DNA of 64,000 nucleotides from Leifsonia shinshuensis (GTDB lineage Bacteria > Actinomycetota > Actinomycetes > Actinomycetales > Microbacteriaceae), in contig NZ_JAVDVK010000001.1 of NCBI RefSeq assembly GCF_031456835.1, positions 124,001 through 188,000 on the forward strand, given 5' to 3'. Under the pieces are notes generated by a model. That model had not been told where the DNA came from and ran no database searches. It was given only the letters and a program-made list of their open reading frames with translations. The position numbers and the translations under genes are program-made. This document shows positions 26,362 to 36,134 of this stretch, one piece after another (the stretch's first letter is position 1; each line of letters starts with the position of its first letter).

Positions 26362-28842
26362 GTGCCCGAATCCGATCGATCCCGCCTGCCCGCACGCCTG
26401 GCCGCCCTCGATGAGCGGCTCGAGCCCGTCAAGCGCTTCGAGCTGAAGCCCGCACGCACCCGCGGAGGGCTGATCGCCCAGTTCCTGGGCCTCGCCCTGG
26501 TCGCCGCCGTGCTCAGCTCGCTGTTCCTGCTGCCCGGCTTCCTGGGAGTCGGCGCAACAGCGGCCGCCGGCGTCAACGACTTCAATGCGCTGCCGGCCGA
26601 CCTGCACATCCAGCAGTTCGCGCAGAACTCGACCGTCTACGCCAAGCAGGGCGGCCAGGATGTGCCCATCGCCACCTTCTTCGCGCAGAACCGGCAGGAC
26701 GTCTCGTTCGACCAGATCGCGCAGACCATGAAGGATGCGACCGTCTCGGCCGAGGACCCGCGCTTCTACACCGAGGGGGCCGTCGACATCTGGGGCACGC
26801 TGCGCGGCGCCGTCGCCACCGTGGCCGGGGGAGACGTGCAGGGCGGCTCGTCGATCACGCAGCAGTACGTGAAGAACGTCGAGGTCGAGAAGTGCGAGGC
26901 TCTGACCAGCCAGAAGAAGGTCCAGGCGTGCTACGCGGATGCGGCCGGCGTCACCCTGCAGCGCAAGGTGCAGGAGATGCGCTACGCCGTCGAGGTGGAG
27001 AAGAACTACAGCAAGAAGGACATCCTCACCGGTTACCTCAACGTCGTCGGCTTCGGCGGCCAGGTCTACGGCGTGCAGGCGGCCGCGCAGTACTACTTCG
27101 GCACGACCGCCGCGAAGCTCGACCTCGCCCAGGCTGCCACGCTCGCGGCCATCCTGAACAACCCGGCGAATCTGCGGATCGACGAGCCCGACAACAAGGA
27201 CAACGGCGCCGCCAACGGCTACGCGCTGACCAAGGCGCGCCGCGACTACGTGCTCGACCGCATGTACATCACGCACACCATCACCAAGCAGCAGCGCGAC
27301 GAGGCGAAGGCCACGAAGATCACGCCGACGATCACGCCGACGACCCAGGGATGCGCGGCCGCGCAGCAGTACAACGCCGCCTTCTTCTGCGACTACGTGC
27401 GCGACGTCATCCTGACCGATCCGGCCTACGGAGCGACCGCGGACGACCGCCTGCAGACCCTCAACCGCGGCGGACTGAAGATCTACACGACGCTCAACCT
27501 CGACCTGCAGCAGGTCGCGCAGGCGTCGCTGAGCAAGTACATCCCCGGATCCCGTCCCGGCATCGACCTCGGCGCGTCCAACGTCGCGCTCGAGCTGGGC
27601 ACCGGGCGCATCGTGACGATGGTGCAGAACCGCGCCTTCAACAACACGGACACGCCCATCGACGGCACGACCGCGGTGAACTACAACACGGACGAGGACT
27701 ACGGAGGCTCGCAGGGCTTCCAGACCGGATCGACGTTCAAGGCGTTCGACCTGGCGGCGTGGCTGGAGGCGGGCCACAGCCTGTACGAGACGGTGAACGC
27801 ATCGCAGCACCTGTTCCCGACGTCCGACTTCACAAACACCTGCGCGAACATCGACGGTCCGGCCTGGCCGGTCACCAACGACGAGGGCTCGGCGAGCCGC
27901 CTCTCGGTGATGTCCGCCACAGCGGAGTCGGTCAACACCGCGTTCGCGGAGATGGGCACCAAGGTCGACCTCTGCTCGATCGTGAACGCCGCGAAGGGGC
28001 TCGGCGTGCATCCCGCGTCGAAGAGCAACCCGTGGGTGCAGACGCCGTCGATGATCCTCGGCGTCAACTACATCTCGCCGCTCACCATGGTCACCGCCTA
28101 CGCCGGCATCGCCAACAACGGCACGGTGTGCACCCCGATCGCGATCGACCGCGTGGTCAACGCCGACGGCACCGACCACAAGGTCAGCAAGACGACCTGC
28201 ACCCAGGGGCTGAAGCCCGACATCGCGGCGGGCGTGACGTACGCCCTGGAGGGCGTGATCAAGGGCGGCGGCACCGCCGCCAGCGCCAACCCGTACGACG
28301 GCGTCCCCATCATGGCGAAGACCGGCACGACCGACGACTCCCTCGAGAACTGGCTGATCACGTCCACCACCAAGGTCGCGACGGCAACCTGGGTCGGGAA
28401 CGTGTCGGGGCAGACGCCGCTCCGCTCGCTTTACTTCAACGGGGTCGGCGGCGGCAACGTCAAGTTCTCGATCGCGAAGCCCATCCTGAAGGCGGTCAAC
28501 GCGCTGTACGGCGGTTCCGACTTCACCGAACCGACCGACGCCGTGCTCTACGGCAGCCAGATCACCATGCCGGACGTCACCGGCAAGCAGCCCGACGTCG
28601 CGCAGAAGCTGCTGGACGGACTGGGCCTCGACGTGACCGTCGACCCGAACCCGGTGCCGAGCGACCAGCCCGCTGGAACGGTCGCGGCGAGCGACCCGGC
28701 GGCCGGCGCATCGCTCGAGGACGGCGACTCGGTGACGCTCACCGTGAGCAACGGGCAGGGCGCGGCCGCCTCGACCAACCCGGCACCCGGCGGCGGGACC
28801 ACGCCGACACCGAAGCCGACCGGCAAGAAGAAGGGCGGCTGA
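26362..28842 (+). CDS. class A penicillin-binding protein with PASTA domain
   Basis: About 826 residues; the GTG at 26362 is the first good start after a stretch without protein-like sequence, but its spacing to GGAGGG is short, so the start is uncertain. A membrane anchor (about 37-60) precedes a GT51 transglycosylase (EDPRFYTEGAVD near 131, GGSSITQQYVKN near 160). The transpeptidase follows, with STFK near 456, SVNTAFAE and KTGTT near 652. A single PASTA domain (about 732-798) and a Gly/Pro/Lys-rich tail end the protein. It polymerises and cross-links peptidoglycan outside the membrane. The 203 bases before it hold no recognised gene. Confidence 0.88.
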   Translation: MPESDRSRLPARLAALDERLEPVKRFELKPARTRGGLIAQFLGLALVAAVLSSLFLLPGFLGVGATAAAGVNDFNALPADLHIQQFAQNSTVYAKQGGQDVPIATFFAQNRQDVSFDQIAQTMKDATVSAEDPRFYTEGAVDIWGTLRGAVATVAGGDVQGGSSITQQYVKNVEVEKCEALTSQKKVQACYADAAGVTLQRKVQEMRYAVEVEKNYSKKDILTGYLNVVGFGGQVYGVQAAAQYYFGTTAAKLDLAQAATLAAILNNPANLRIDEPDNKDNGAANGYALTKARRDYVLDRMYITHTITKQQRDEAKATKITPTITPTTQGCAAAQQYNAAFFCDYVRDVILTDPAYGATADDRLQTLNRGGLKIYTTLNLDLQQVAQASLSKYIPGSRPGIDLGASNVALELGTGRIVTMVQNRAFNNTDTPIDGTTAVNYNTDEDYGGSQGFQTGSTFKAFDLAAWLEAGHSLYETVNASQHLFPTSDFTNTCANIDGPAWPVTNDEGSASRLSVMSATAESVNTAFAEMGTKVDLCSIVNAAKGLGVHPASKSNPWVQTPSMILGVNYISPLTMVTAYAGIANNGTVCTPIAIDRVVNADGTDHKVSKTTCTQGLKPDIAAGVTYALEGVIKGGGTAASANPYDGVPIMAKTGTTDDSLENWLITSTTKVATATWVGNVSGQTPLRSLYFNGVGGGNVKFSIAKPILKAVNALYGGSDFTEPTDAVLYGSQITMPDVTGKQPDVAQKLLDGLGLDVTVDPNPVPSDQPAGTVAASDPAAGASLEDGDSVTLTVSNGQGAAASTNPAPGGGTTPTPKPTGKKKGG

Positions 28843-28843
28843 G

Positions 28844-29734
28844 CTAGGCGGCGGCCTGCTCCACGCCCGGCCAGATGTCGAGGATGCGCGCCCGCAGCGC
28901 GTTCGACCGCTCGGCGAAGGCGCGCTGCCGGCGGACGTACTCCGCCTTGCCCTCGGCGGTCTCGATCGCGACCGGCTCGGCGCCCCACGGCCGCATGTCG
29001 TACGGCGACGCCTGCATGTCGAGCAGCCGGATGTCGCGGGCGAGCTCGAACGCGTCGAGCAGCACCTCGCCGGGCACCAGCGGGCCGAGCTTCATCGCCC
29101 ACTTGTAGACGTCCATCCCGGCGTGCAGGCAGCCCGGCTGCTCCAGCTCCGGCTGCGTCTCACGGGTGGGCGCGAACCGGTTGAGCGGCACCGCGTCGGA
29201 CGTGAAGAAGCGGAACGCGTCGATGTGCGTGCAGCGCAGCTCGTGCGACTCCACCACGGCGTCCGTCGCCTCCCGCCCGAGCCGCAGCGGGACGGGATGC
29301 CGGTGCTCTTCCTGCCGGTACACCATCGCCCACTCGTGCAGCCCGAAGCAGCCGAACCGTCCTGGCCGCGACGCGGTGGAGCGGAGGATGCGCTCGACGG
29401 TCCGCAGCAGCGGCGCCTTCTCCGCCTCCATGGCGGGCCGGTCGACGACGAGCGAGCCGGTGGATGCGCCGGGCGCGTACCAGCGCCAGGACGCGCGCGC
29501 GTCGCCTGCCGCGTCGGCCAGTTCGACACCGGCGCCGGGATGCCAGCGCCGCAGCTGCGCGGGCGAGTACGAGTAGTAGGTGAAGAGGAAGTCCCACACC
29601 GGGTGCTTCTCGCCGCGGGCCGCCCGCGCCCGATGGTCCGCCGTGAGCGCGTCGGCCCGCTCGGCGTGGGCGCGCTCGCGCTCCCGCCACACGTCGGCGG
29701 AGAGCACGACGGGGGCGGGGGATACGGCGATCAC
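28844..29734 (-). CDS. '3-methyladenine DNA glycosylase' family protein
   Basis: This 296-residue protein starts with GTG at 29734, sharing GTGA with the HD gene's stop. It matches a conserved actinobacterial family usually annotated 3-methyladenine DNA glycosylase (HPVWDFLFTYYSYSPAQLRRWHPG at about 48-71, GCFGLHEWAMVYRQEEHRHPVPLRLG at about 130-155). I see no helix-hairpin-helix motif or typical glycosylase active site, so the annotation by family name should not be taken as proof of activity. It is the last gene of an operon beginning with MutT. Confidence 0.65.
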   Translation of the reverse strand: MIAVSPAPVVLSADVWRERERAHAERADALTADHRARAARGEKHPVWDFLFTYYSYSPAQLRRWHPGAGVELADAAGDARASWRWYAPGASTGSLVVDRPAMEAEKAPLLRTVERILRSTASRPGRFGCFGLHEWAMVYRQEEHRHPVPLRLGREATDAVVESHELRCTHIDAFRFFTSDAVPLNRFAPTRETQPELEQPGCLHAGMDVYKWAMKLGPLVPGEVLLDAFELARDIRLLDMQASPYDMRPWGAEPVAIETAEGKAEYVRRQRAFAERSNALRARILDIWPGVEQAAA

Positions 29735-30339
29735 CCTTCGAGGATACGTTCCAGCGGGTTGTCGCGGAGCTTCCGCTGCACGCCGCCGTCGACGAGGCGG
29801 CGCGCCGAGGTGCCGGGCTTCCGTTCGGCCTGGTCGGCGACGCACGCGCCGAACTCGGCCGCGAGCTCGAGCCGCGGGTAGGCGGTGAGCACCTCCCGGC
29901 GGAAGTCGAGCGGCAGGTCGTCGGCGCGGGCGCCGGAGATGTCGAGGGCGGTGGCGATCTCGAGCAGGTGGCCCTCCGCATCCATCGCCGGGTCGACCTC
30001 GGGCCAGTTGTGCCGCACGATCACCTCGTGGGCGCGGACCCGGCGCTCCGGCTCCCACCCGGCGCCCGCGGTCAGCGCGATCGCGACGTGACCGGCGGCG
30101 TCCTCGTAGGCGAGCGTCGCGTTGTCGAACTCGGGCACGATGCCGAGGTCGTGCAGCAGGGCCGACACGAAGAGCAGCTCGTGGTCGGCGTCGAGGCCGC
30201 GCAGCACGGCGAAGCCTTCGGCCCACAGCCACGACCGCTCCACGTGGTTGAGCAGCGAGGGCGTGTGATACGTCGTCGCGATCTGGACGGCGGCGCGGGC
30301 CGCGGCCGTGTCCGGGCGTTCGAAGTCGGAGATGCGCAT
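29731..30339 (-). CDS. HD-domain phosphohydrolase
   Basis: A 202-residue protein with the HD metal site: HTPSLLNHVERSWLW (His), ALLHDLGIVPEF (HD near 64-65) and RAHEVIVRHNWPE (His). This order resembles cyanamide hydratase-like HD hydrolases. The start at 30339 has a GGATGAGG ribosome binding site, four bases after the dehydrogenase stop. The substrate is unknown. Confidence 0.82.
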   Translation of the reverse strand: MRISDFERPDTAAARAAVQIATTYHTPSLLNHVERSWLWAEGFAVLRGLDADHELLFVSALLHDLGIVPEFDNATLAYEDAAGHVAIALTAGAGWEPERRVRAHEVIVRHNWPEVDPAMDAEGHLLEIATALDISGARADDLPLDFRREVLTAYPRLELAAEFGACVADQAERKPGTSARRLVDGGVQRKLRDNPLERILEG

Positions 30340-30343
30340 GTCC

Positions 30344-31375
30344 TCATCCTGCCGGATGCAGCACCGCGATGCCCGTCGGGGGCGCGGAGTCGGCGGTCTC
30401 CAGCAGCCGCGCGGCCTCGGCGAAGCCGACAGAGCGGCCGACGAGCTCCTGCGGGCGCAGGCGGCCGGCGGCGACCAGGTCGAGCATGGCGGGGTAGTCG
30501 GCGGCGGCCATGCCGTGACTGCCGAGCACGTCCAGCTCCCAGGCGATCACGCGGCCGAGCGGCAGCTCGGGGACGGCCGAGGCGAGCAGGCCGACCTGCA
30601 CGTGGCGGCCGCGCCGCCGGAGCGACCGGATGCTCGACGACGCTGTCTCCGCGGATCCCACCGCGTCGATCGAGGCGTGGGCACCGCCGTTCGTGAGCTC
30701 GGTCACGAGCGCGGGCGCCTCCCATCCCGCCGGGACGGTGCTCTCGGCCCCGAGCCGCGCCGCGAGCTCCAGCGCGGCGGGGGCGCGGTCGACCGCGACG
30801 ACGCGCGCACCGAGGGCGGCCGCGATCATCACGGCGCTGAGGCCCACTCCGCCGGCGCCGTAGACAGCGAGCCATTCCCCGGGCTGGATGCGTGCCCGCG
30901 CCGTGACCGCGCGGTACGCCGTCGCGAAGCGGCAGCCGAGGCTCGCCGCCGCGTCCGACGAGAGGCCGTCCGGCACGCGCACCAGGTTCGTGTCGGCGGC
31001 GCGCACCGCGACCAGCTGCGCGTGCGACCCCCACTGCGTGAAGCCCGGCTGCGTCTGCCGCGGGCACACCTGCGCCTGGCCGGAGAGGCACCACTCGCAC
31101 TCGCCGCAGCCGTTCACGAACGGCGCCGTGACCCGATCGCCGGCGCGCCAGCGGGTCACGCCGCGGCCGACGGCCTCGACCACGCCCGCGAACTCGTGGC
31201 CTGGAACGTGCGGCAGCGCGACGGAGTCGTCGTGGCCCGCCCAGGCGTGCCAGTCGCTCCGGCACAGCCCCGACGCCTCCACCCGGATGACGGCGCCGCC
31301 GTCCGGCACCGCCGGGTCGGCGAGCGTGCCGACCTCGACCGGCCCGCCGAAGCGCTCGTAGTACAGGGCCCTCAT
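30344..31375 (-). CDS. zinc-dependent alcohol dehydrogenase
   Basis: This 343-residue MDR protein has the catalytic zinc site (SGLCRSDWHAW, then GHEFAGVV) and the structural zinc cysteines (NGCGECEWCLSGQAQVCPR, four Cys near 92-106). The cofactor motif YGAGGVGLSA is near 170, and an Asp in VVAVDRAP suggests NAD preference. It oxidises alcohols or reduces aldehydes; the substrate is not predictable. It is coupled to mutT by an ATGA overlap. Confidence 0.87.
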   Translation of the reverse strand: MRALYYERFGGPVEVGTLADPAVPDGGAVIRVEASGLCRSDWHAWAGHDDSVALPHVPGHEFAGVVEAVGRGVTRWRAGDRVTAPFVNGCGECEWCLSGQAQVCPRQTQPGFTQWGSHAQLVAVRAADTNLVRVPDGLSSDAAASLGCRFATAYRAVTARARIQPGEWLAVYGAGGVGLSAVMIAAALGARVVAVDRAPAALELAARLGAESTVPAGWEAPALVTELTNGGAHASIDAVGSAETASSSIRSLRRRGRHVQVGLLASAVPELPLGRVIAWELDVLGSHGMAAADYPAMLDLVAAGRLRPQELVGRSVGFAEAARLLETADSAPPTGIAVLHPAG

Positions 31376-31770
31376 ACGACCTCCCGGGTCAGGACGGCGA
31401 CCGCGGCGAGGTCCGCCTCGGCCCATTCCAGCGTGCTCAGGTGCTCGAGGGCGACCCAGCGCAGTTCGTCGTGGTCGGTGCTCGCGACCGGGACGTCGCC
31501 GTCCAGCCCGCAGGCGTAGCAGGCCAGGTCGATCGGCCGGCCCTGGGCGCGCGTCGTCACCGTGCGGTCGAGCAGAGCCCCGACGTGGATGCGCACCCCG
31601 AGCTCCTCGGCGATCTCGCGCTCCAGCGCGGCCTCCGGCGTCTCGCCCGCCTCCACCTTGCCGCCGGGGAACTCCCAGCGCCCGGCGGCGTCCTTGCCGG
31701 GCGCGCGGCGGCAGGCCAGCACGCGGTCGCCGTCGCGGAGGACCGCGGCGACGACGAGGAGGGGCTGCAC
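31372..31770 (-). CDS. NUDIX hydrolase, MutT-like
   Basis: This 132-residue protein has the full Nudix box, GKVEAGETPEAALEREIAEELG at about residues 36-57 (G-x5-E-x7-REUxEExGU). The compact size and the WEFPGG lead-in fit MutT-type 8-oxo-dGTP pyrophosphatases. It starts with GTG at 31770 and heads a four-gene coupled operon that also holds an HD hydrolase and a putative DNA glycosylase. Confidence 0.87.
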   Translation of the reverse strand: MQPLLVVAAVLRDGDRVLACRRAPGKDAAGRWEFPGGKVEAGETPEAALEREIAEELGVRIHVGALLDRTVTTRAQGRPIDLACYACGLDGDVPVASTDHDELRWVALEHLSTLEWAEADLAAVAVLTREVV

Positions 31771-31823
31771 CCCTCCATCCTGCCCTGCGCCCCGCGCTAC
31801 CCGGGAACGCGGCGCGGCACCGC

Positions 31824-31829
31824 TAGCAT
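31824..31829 (+). promoter_or_regulatory. -10 element of a leaderless promoter
   Basis: TAGCAT lies six bases before the ATG at 31836. Confidence 0.5.
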
Positions 31830-31835
31830 CCAGGT

Positions 31836-32528
31836 ATGTCGCAGAGCGCGCCCGTGCGGCGGCCGGTGGTCGTCCTGGGCCTCGTCGCGAGCCTCCTGGC
31901 CCAGCTGGCGATGATCGTCGTCGGGGTGTGGCTGGTCGTGCTCTCCGAGGACGACGCCACGACGCTGGAACTGCTCGCCACCTGGTGCGGGATCGGCACG
32001 CTCTACCTCGTCGTCGTGCTGATCGTGCTGGGCCGTGTGGCGCGGCGGCCGGCGCTGTCCGATGCGCGGCCGGCCCGGTGGGAGACCAGCCGCATCGCCC
32101 GCCTGATCTCGATGGTCGCCACCATCCTCTCCAGCCTGATCGGCCTCACCGCGGCGATCCAGGTGCTCGCCCTGCACAACGACCCGCAGATCGGATCGGT
32201 CACCGATTTCGTCGGGGTGTGGTCGATGCTCCTCGCGTGGGGGTTCCTGCACTGGGGCTTCTCGCAGATCTACTACCAGCGGTACTTCGCGGCCCCGGAG
32301 CCGATGCTGCGCTTCCCGCATCCCGAGGGCACGCCCGCGCCGGTCCCGCGTTTCGTCGACTTCGTGTACTTCGCCTACACGCTCGGCACCACGTTCGCCG
32401 CCTCCGACGTCGAGGTGCTGGCGACGCGGATGCGCTGGACCATCGTCTGGCACTCGGTGCTCAGCTACTTCTTCAACGGCCTGATCATCGTGCTCGCCCT
32501 GAACACGATCATGTCGGGGACGCGCTAG
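31836..32528 (+). CDS. DUF1345 family membrane protein
   Basis: This 230-residue protein has about five to six membrane segments and the family's C-terminal block FVDFVYFAYTLGTTFAASDVEV followed by WHSVLSYFFNGLIIVLALNTI. DUF1345 proteins are uncharacterised inner-membrane proteins. The gene stands alone with a leaderless promoter. Confidence 0.83.
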   Translation: MSQSAPVRRPVVVLGLVASLLAQLAMIVVGVWLVVLSEDDATTLELLATWCGIGTLYLVVVLIVLGRVARRPALSDARPARWETSRIARLISMVATILSSLIGLTAAIQVLALHNDPQIGSVTDFVGVWSMLLAWGFLHWGFSQIYYQRYFAAPEPMLRFPHPEGTPAPVPRFVDFVYFAYTLGTTFAASDVEVLATRMRWTIVWHSVLSYFFNGLIIVLALNTIMSGTR

Positions 32529-32532
32529 GGCG

Positions 32533-32832
32533 TCAGAGCAGCGTCTCGACGCCGATCCGCACCCGGTCGCCGAGCTCGACGCCCTCCGCGCGGCGCACCG
32601 CGCCCTTGATCGGGACGACATAGCTGCCGTCGGCCTGCGGGAAGATCGACGTCGACCAGCGCGAGCCGCCCAGGGTGACGACCACCTTCACGGAGTCGAA
32701 CCCGGCCGGTGGATGCGGCTGCAGCCGGATCTCCTCCGACACGTCCGGCGGCAGCTGCGCGAACACCCACAGCTCGCGGCGGGACGCCCAGCGGAACAGC
32801 TCCGCCTCGAACTCGTAGCGATAACCGGCCAT
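32533..32832 (-). CDS. DUF1905 domain protein
   Basis: A 99-residue protein with the DUF1905 fold: YEFEAELFRWASRRELWVFAQLPPDVSEEI, then GSRWSTSIFPQADGSYVVPIKGAVR, and an ending of LGDRVRIGVETLL. Here the domain stands alone; it is often fused to a YdeI-like helix region. The start at 32832 fits the leaderless promoter at 32840-32845. Function unknown. Confidence 0.8.
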   Translation of the reverse strand: MAGYRYEFEAELFRWASRRELWVFAQLPPDVSEEIRLQPHPPAGFDSVKVVVTLGGSRWSTSIFPQADGSYVVPIKGAVRRAEGVELGDRVRIGVETLL

Positions 32833-32839
32833 ATCCGCC

Positions 32840-32845
32840 AAGCTA
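32840..32845 (-). promoter_or_regulatory. -10 element of a leaderless promoter
   Basis: TAGCTT on the minus strand lies seven bases before the ATG at 32832. This favours that start over the longer in-frame reading from 32907. Confidence 0.5.
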
Positions 32846-32897
32846 CCGGTGAAGCGCCCGGGCGAGAAGCGCCCCGCGGCGGAGCGGAGGACACGGC

Positions 32898-33284
32898 ATG
32901 GCGGCACGTCCCGGATCGGTCACGTTCGTGGCCGTCCTCACCTACATCAACGGCATCCTGAACATCATCGGCGGCGTGATCCTGCTGATCACCCGCGATC
33001 AGATGGCCGGCCCGAACGGCGGCTCGGTCGCCGGCATCACCACGGCGGCCATCATCTCGATCCTGCTCGGCATCATCGTCGTCATCGTCGCCCGCGGCCT
33101 GCTGCGCGGCAGCCCGGGCGCGCGGACGGTGGTCACCGTCGTCATGGTGATCGACATCCTGAACGGCGTGCTCATGCTCTTCACGGGCCAACTGGCGAGC
33201 GGCATCGTCCAGATCCTCTGGTCGCTGCTGATCATCGTGCTGCTCTTCACCCGCCGGGCGAACGGGTTCTTCACAGGCCGCTGA
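32898..33284 (+). CDS. four-helix membrane protein, 128 aa
   Basis: A small protein starting at the ATG at 32898 with GGAGGACACGGC before it. Four hydrophobic segments (about 7-30, 42-66, 70-90 and 95-118) fill almost the whole chain. It resembles many actinobacterial small integral membrane proteins (DUF7144-like) but no function is known. Confidence 0.72.
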   Translation: MAARPGSVTFVAVLTYINGILNIIGGVILLITRDQMAGPNGGSVAGITTAAIISILLGIIVVIVARGLLRGSPGARTVVTVVMVIDILNGVLMLFTGQLASGIVQILWSLLIIVLLFTRRANGFFTGR

Positions 33285-33349
33285 AAGCGTCCCGCCATCG
33301 GACAGAATGGGAGGAGGCGGCACGACGGCCGCCCCATCCGAGGAGTCCC

Positions 33350-33976
33350 ATGCGCTGGCCGAAGCGGTTCCGCAAGCGCGTCGAGAAGACGACGCGCACG
33401 CGGCCCTTCGACGAGCACGCCCTCCCGGAGCCCGCGACGCCCACCCTCGAGCAGTCGGTCGAGGAGGGCATGCTGCTCGCGGAATACGCCACGCGCATGT
33501 CGGTGAAGAACCACATCGTCGTCGACACCATCCAGTACGGCAACTCGTACGACCCCGCGCTGCACGCCATGGAGGCCGCGGCGATGCTGCGCGAGCTCGC
33601 GTCCGAGCAGGGCGTGGCGGCGGGCCGCATCGAGGAGGAGCTGGAGGCGGCCGAGAAGCTGAGCGGCGACGCCGAGCACCCCCACGACTACCGCCGGGTG
33701 GATGCGGACAACCTGCGGTTGCGCCGCGACGCCGCGATCGCGCTCGCCGCGGCCCTGCGCCGGAAGGCCGACTCCGAGGAGGAGTTGCTGGCGCTGGTCG
33801 AGCGCGGCCGGCAGGACGCGTGGGACGAGGTGGGGCGCGCCATCGAGGCGGGCCTCGACGCCTTCTCGGGCGCCGAGGCGCTGAAGGCCGACTACGAGCG
33901 CGAGAAGCCGGCGCGGCTCCGGCTGCTGATCTGGCGCGACCTCGCCCGGCTGGAGGAGGAGCGCACCGGCTACTGA
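33350..33976 (+). CDS. helical hypothetical protein, 208 aa
   Basis: A soluble, charged protein starting at the ATG at 33350; a GACAGAATGG promoter-like segment lies at 33300-33309. Long amphipathic helices are visible (EEGMLLAEYATRMSV, then MEAAAMLRELASEQG and EEELLALVERGRQDAW). The N-terminus is very basic (MRWPKRFRKRVEKTTRTR). No domain was recognised. Its end overlaps the convergent lipase-maturation gene by seven bases. Confidence 0.68.
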   Translation: MRWPKRFRKRVEKTTRTRPFDEHALPEPATPTLEQSVEEGMLLAEYATRMSVKNHIVVDTIQYGNSYDPALHAMEAAAMLRELASEQGVAAGRIEEELEAAEKLSGDAEHPHDYRRVDADNLRLRRDAAIALAAALRRKADSEEELLALVERGRQDAWDEVGRAIEAGLDAFSGAEALKADYEREKPARLRLLIWRDLARLEEERTGY

Positions 33977-35427
33977 CCGGAGCGCAGGCTCACCGGCGGC
34001 ACGAGCTCGCCGACCTCCGACCGCACCCACACGTCCCCGGTCTCGCGTTTCTCGGCGTGCGTGCTGAACCGGTAGAGGAACATCCGCGCCCGCACGGCGC
34101 GCGGCGCCCGACCGCCGAACGGGTCGCACCGGAGCAGCTTCAGCGTCGGGCCGTCCGCCTCCAGCAGCCGCAGCAGCAGCACCTCGAACCAGGGCGAGTC
34201 GCGCGAGCCGAGCGCGAGGAACCACATGAGCCAGTCCAGCCGCAGGTGGTACGGGGCGAACTGGCGCGGCACCCGGCGCGGGTCGCCCGGCTTGCCGCGG
34301 AAGCCGTACTCCTCCCACCGCGCCTCCGGGTCGTACGGGTCGTCGGCGGTGCCCTCCACCACGACCTCGTAGCGCTCCTTCGTGACGCTCCCGAACGCGC
34401 CGTAGGCGTTCACCAGGTGCCAGCGGTTGAAGGAGGCGTTCATCAGCTGGCGGCGTGCGAACAGGTTCCGCAGCGGCGGCCAGCTCAGCACGACGAGGAA
34501 CACCGTCACGGCGACCGCCACCACGGCGTACCAGAGCGGCACGGTCTCGGCACCGAAGCGGCCGACGTCGGCGCCGCCCAGCAGCCAGGACCAGACGCCG
34601 TCGCTCACCCCGGCGAAGCACAGCACGATGGTGATCCAGTTGAGCCAGGCGAAGTTGCCGGTGAGCACCAGCCACAGCTGCGTCAGGATCATGACGGCCG
34701 CGGCGATGCTCGCCACCGGCTGCGGCGCGAACAGGAACCACGGCACGATGAGCTGGGCGAAGTGGTTGCCGAGCACCTCCACCCGGTGCCACCACTTGGG
34801 CAGCAGGTGCGCGGTGCGGCTGAACGGGTTGGGCATCGGCTGCGTCTCGTGGTGGTAGTACAGCGCCGTCAGGTCGCGCCACGAGCGGTCGCCGCGCATC
34901 TTGATCATCCCGGCGCCGAACTCCAGGCGGAACACCAGCCAGCGGATGAAGAACACGATCGTGATCGGGGGAGCGGTGTCCCACGCCCCGAGGAAGGCGA
35001 CGACGAAACCCGCCTCGCAGATCAGGCTCTCCCAGCCGAATCCGTAGAAGGTCTGCCCGACGTTCACGATCGAGAGGTAGAGGAACCAGACGATCAGGAA
35101 GACGGGGACGAACACGTACGTGGGCGCGAGCTGCACGACGCCGAGCACGATCAGGGCGGAGAGCGCCGCGCCCGTCCACGCCACGGCCCGGAGCAGTCGG
35201 TCGGAGTACCGCCAGCGGAACAGCGTCGGCTGCTTCCGCGCGTACGGGTGCCGCAGGAAACGCCGCACCGGGAGCAGGCCGTGCTCGCCGAGCAGGGCGG
35301 GGAACTGGTTCACCGCGGAGACGAACGCGACCAGGTACAGCGCCGCGACACCCCTCTCGAGGATCTCGCGGGCGATCGTGTAGTCGTCGCCGGCCAGCCA
35401 TGCGGTCAGCCATGCGGGGACTTCCAT
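33970..35427 (-). CDS. lipase maturation factor (LMF1) family membrane protein
   Basis: This 485-residue protein has about eight hydrophobic helices. It shows the family signatures GWESLICEAGFVVAFLG, WLVFRLEFGAGMIKMRGDRSWRDLTALYYHHETQPMPNP and a C-terminal domain with LVNAYGAFGSVTKERYEV. In vertebrates LMF1 helps lipases fold; bacterial members have no proven role. The start is the ATG at 35427; two in-frame GTG codons just upstream are alternatives. It ends convergently with the 208-residue gene. Confidence 0.85.
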   Translation of the reverse strand: MEVPAWLTAWLAGDDYTIAREILERGVAALYLVAFVSAVNQFPALLGEHGLLPVRRFLRHPYARKQPTLFRWRYSDRLLRAVAWTGAALSALIVLGVVQLAPTYVFVPVFLIVWFLYLSIVNVGQTFYGFGWESLICEAGFVVAFLGAWDTAPPITIVFFIRWLVFRLEFGAGMIKMRGDRSWRDLTALYYHHETQPMPNPFSRTAHLLPKWWHRVEVLGNHFAQLIVPWFLFAPQPVASIAAAVMILTQLWLVLTGNFAWLNWITIVLCFAGVSDGVWSWLLGGADVGRFGAETVPLWYAVVAVAVTVFLVVLSWPPLRNLFARRQLMNASFNRWHLVNAYGAFGSVTKERYEVVVEGTADDPYDPEARWEEYGFRGKPGDPRRVPRQFAPYHLRLDWLMWFLALGSRDSPWFEVLLLRLLEADGPTLKLLRCDPFGGRAPRAVRARMFLYRFSTHAEKRETGDVWVRSEVGELVPPVSLRSGQ

Positions 35428-35545
35428 CGACACCACCCCGATCGTCGGAACGGGTTCACCGTACGCCGACAGCCGGATCGGGACGAGGCCCGGACCGGGC
35501 ACTGGACGGGTGTCGCGCCGTGCCGCGCCGAGTGTCTCGCCGGGG

Positions 35546-36088
35546 TCAGACCGGAACGGACGCCGCCGGCTCCGCCCCGAAGAGCTGCCCGGGGTAGCGC
35601 AGCCCGTCGAAGTAGCGGTTCGTGTGCGCGACGATCTGCTCGCCCGAGATCTCGACGCCGTCCCACTCCGTGTCCGTCGTGGTGTGGGCGTCGGAGACGA
35701 GCGTCACGTCGAAGCCGCGCACGGCGGCGCTCTGCGCGGTGGTGCGGACGCAGTAGTCGCTCTGCGCGCCGGTCACGACCAGCCGACCGACGTCGAGACG
35801 CTCGAGCACCTCATCCAGGTCGGTGTCGGCGAACGCGTCGCGGTAGTGCTTCAGGATGCGCGGCTCGCCCTCCGCGGGAACGAGGCCGTCCGCCAGCTCC
35901 CACGCGGTGGTGCCCTGCTCCATCCCGTCCTCCTCGTGCTGCACCCAGACGACCGGCGTGCCTGCGGAACGGGCCCGGTCGACGAGCCGCACGACGCGGG
36001 CGAGCACGCCCTCGGCGTCGAAGCAGCCGGGCAGCACGCCCTTCTGCAGGTCGATCACGAGCAGGGCGGAAGGCACGATGTCGGTCAC
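35546..36088 (-). CDS. isochorismatase-family cysteine hydrolase
   Basis: This 180-residue protein starts with GTG at 36088 (GGATGG upstream). The triad is present: Asp in [11 protein letters not shown], Lys in [13 protein letters not shown] and the nucleophile Cys in [15 protein letters not shown] near 112. Such enzymes hydrolyse small amides (nicotinamidase- or YcaC-like); the substrate is not clear. Confidence 0.85.
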   Translation of the reverse strand: MTDIVPSALLVIDLQKGVLPGCFDAEGVLARVVRLVDRARSAGTPVVWVQHEEDGMEQGTTAWELADGLVPAEGEPRILKHYRDAFADTDLDEVLERLDVGRLVVTGAQSDYCVRTTAQSAAVRGFDVTLVSDAHTTTDTEWDGVEISGEQIVAHTNRYFDGLRYPGQLFGAEPAASVPV

Positions 36089-36134
36089 GGTCCCATCCTG
36101 CCAGGGGGAGGCTGGGACGCGTCGTGCTTCGGCG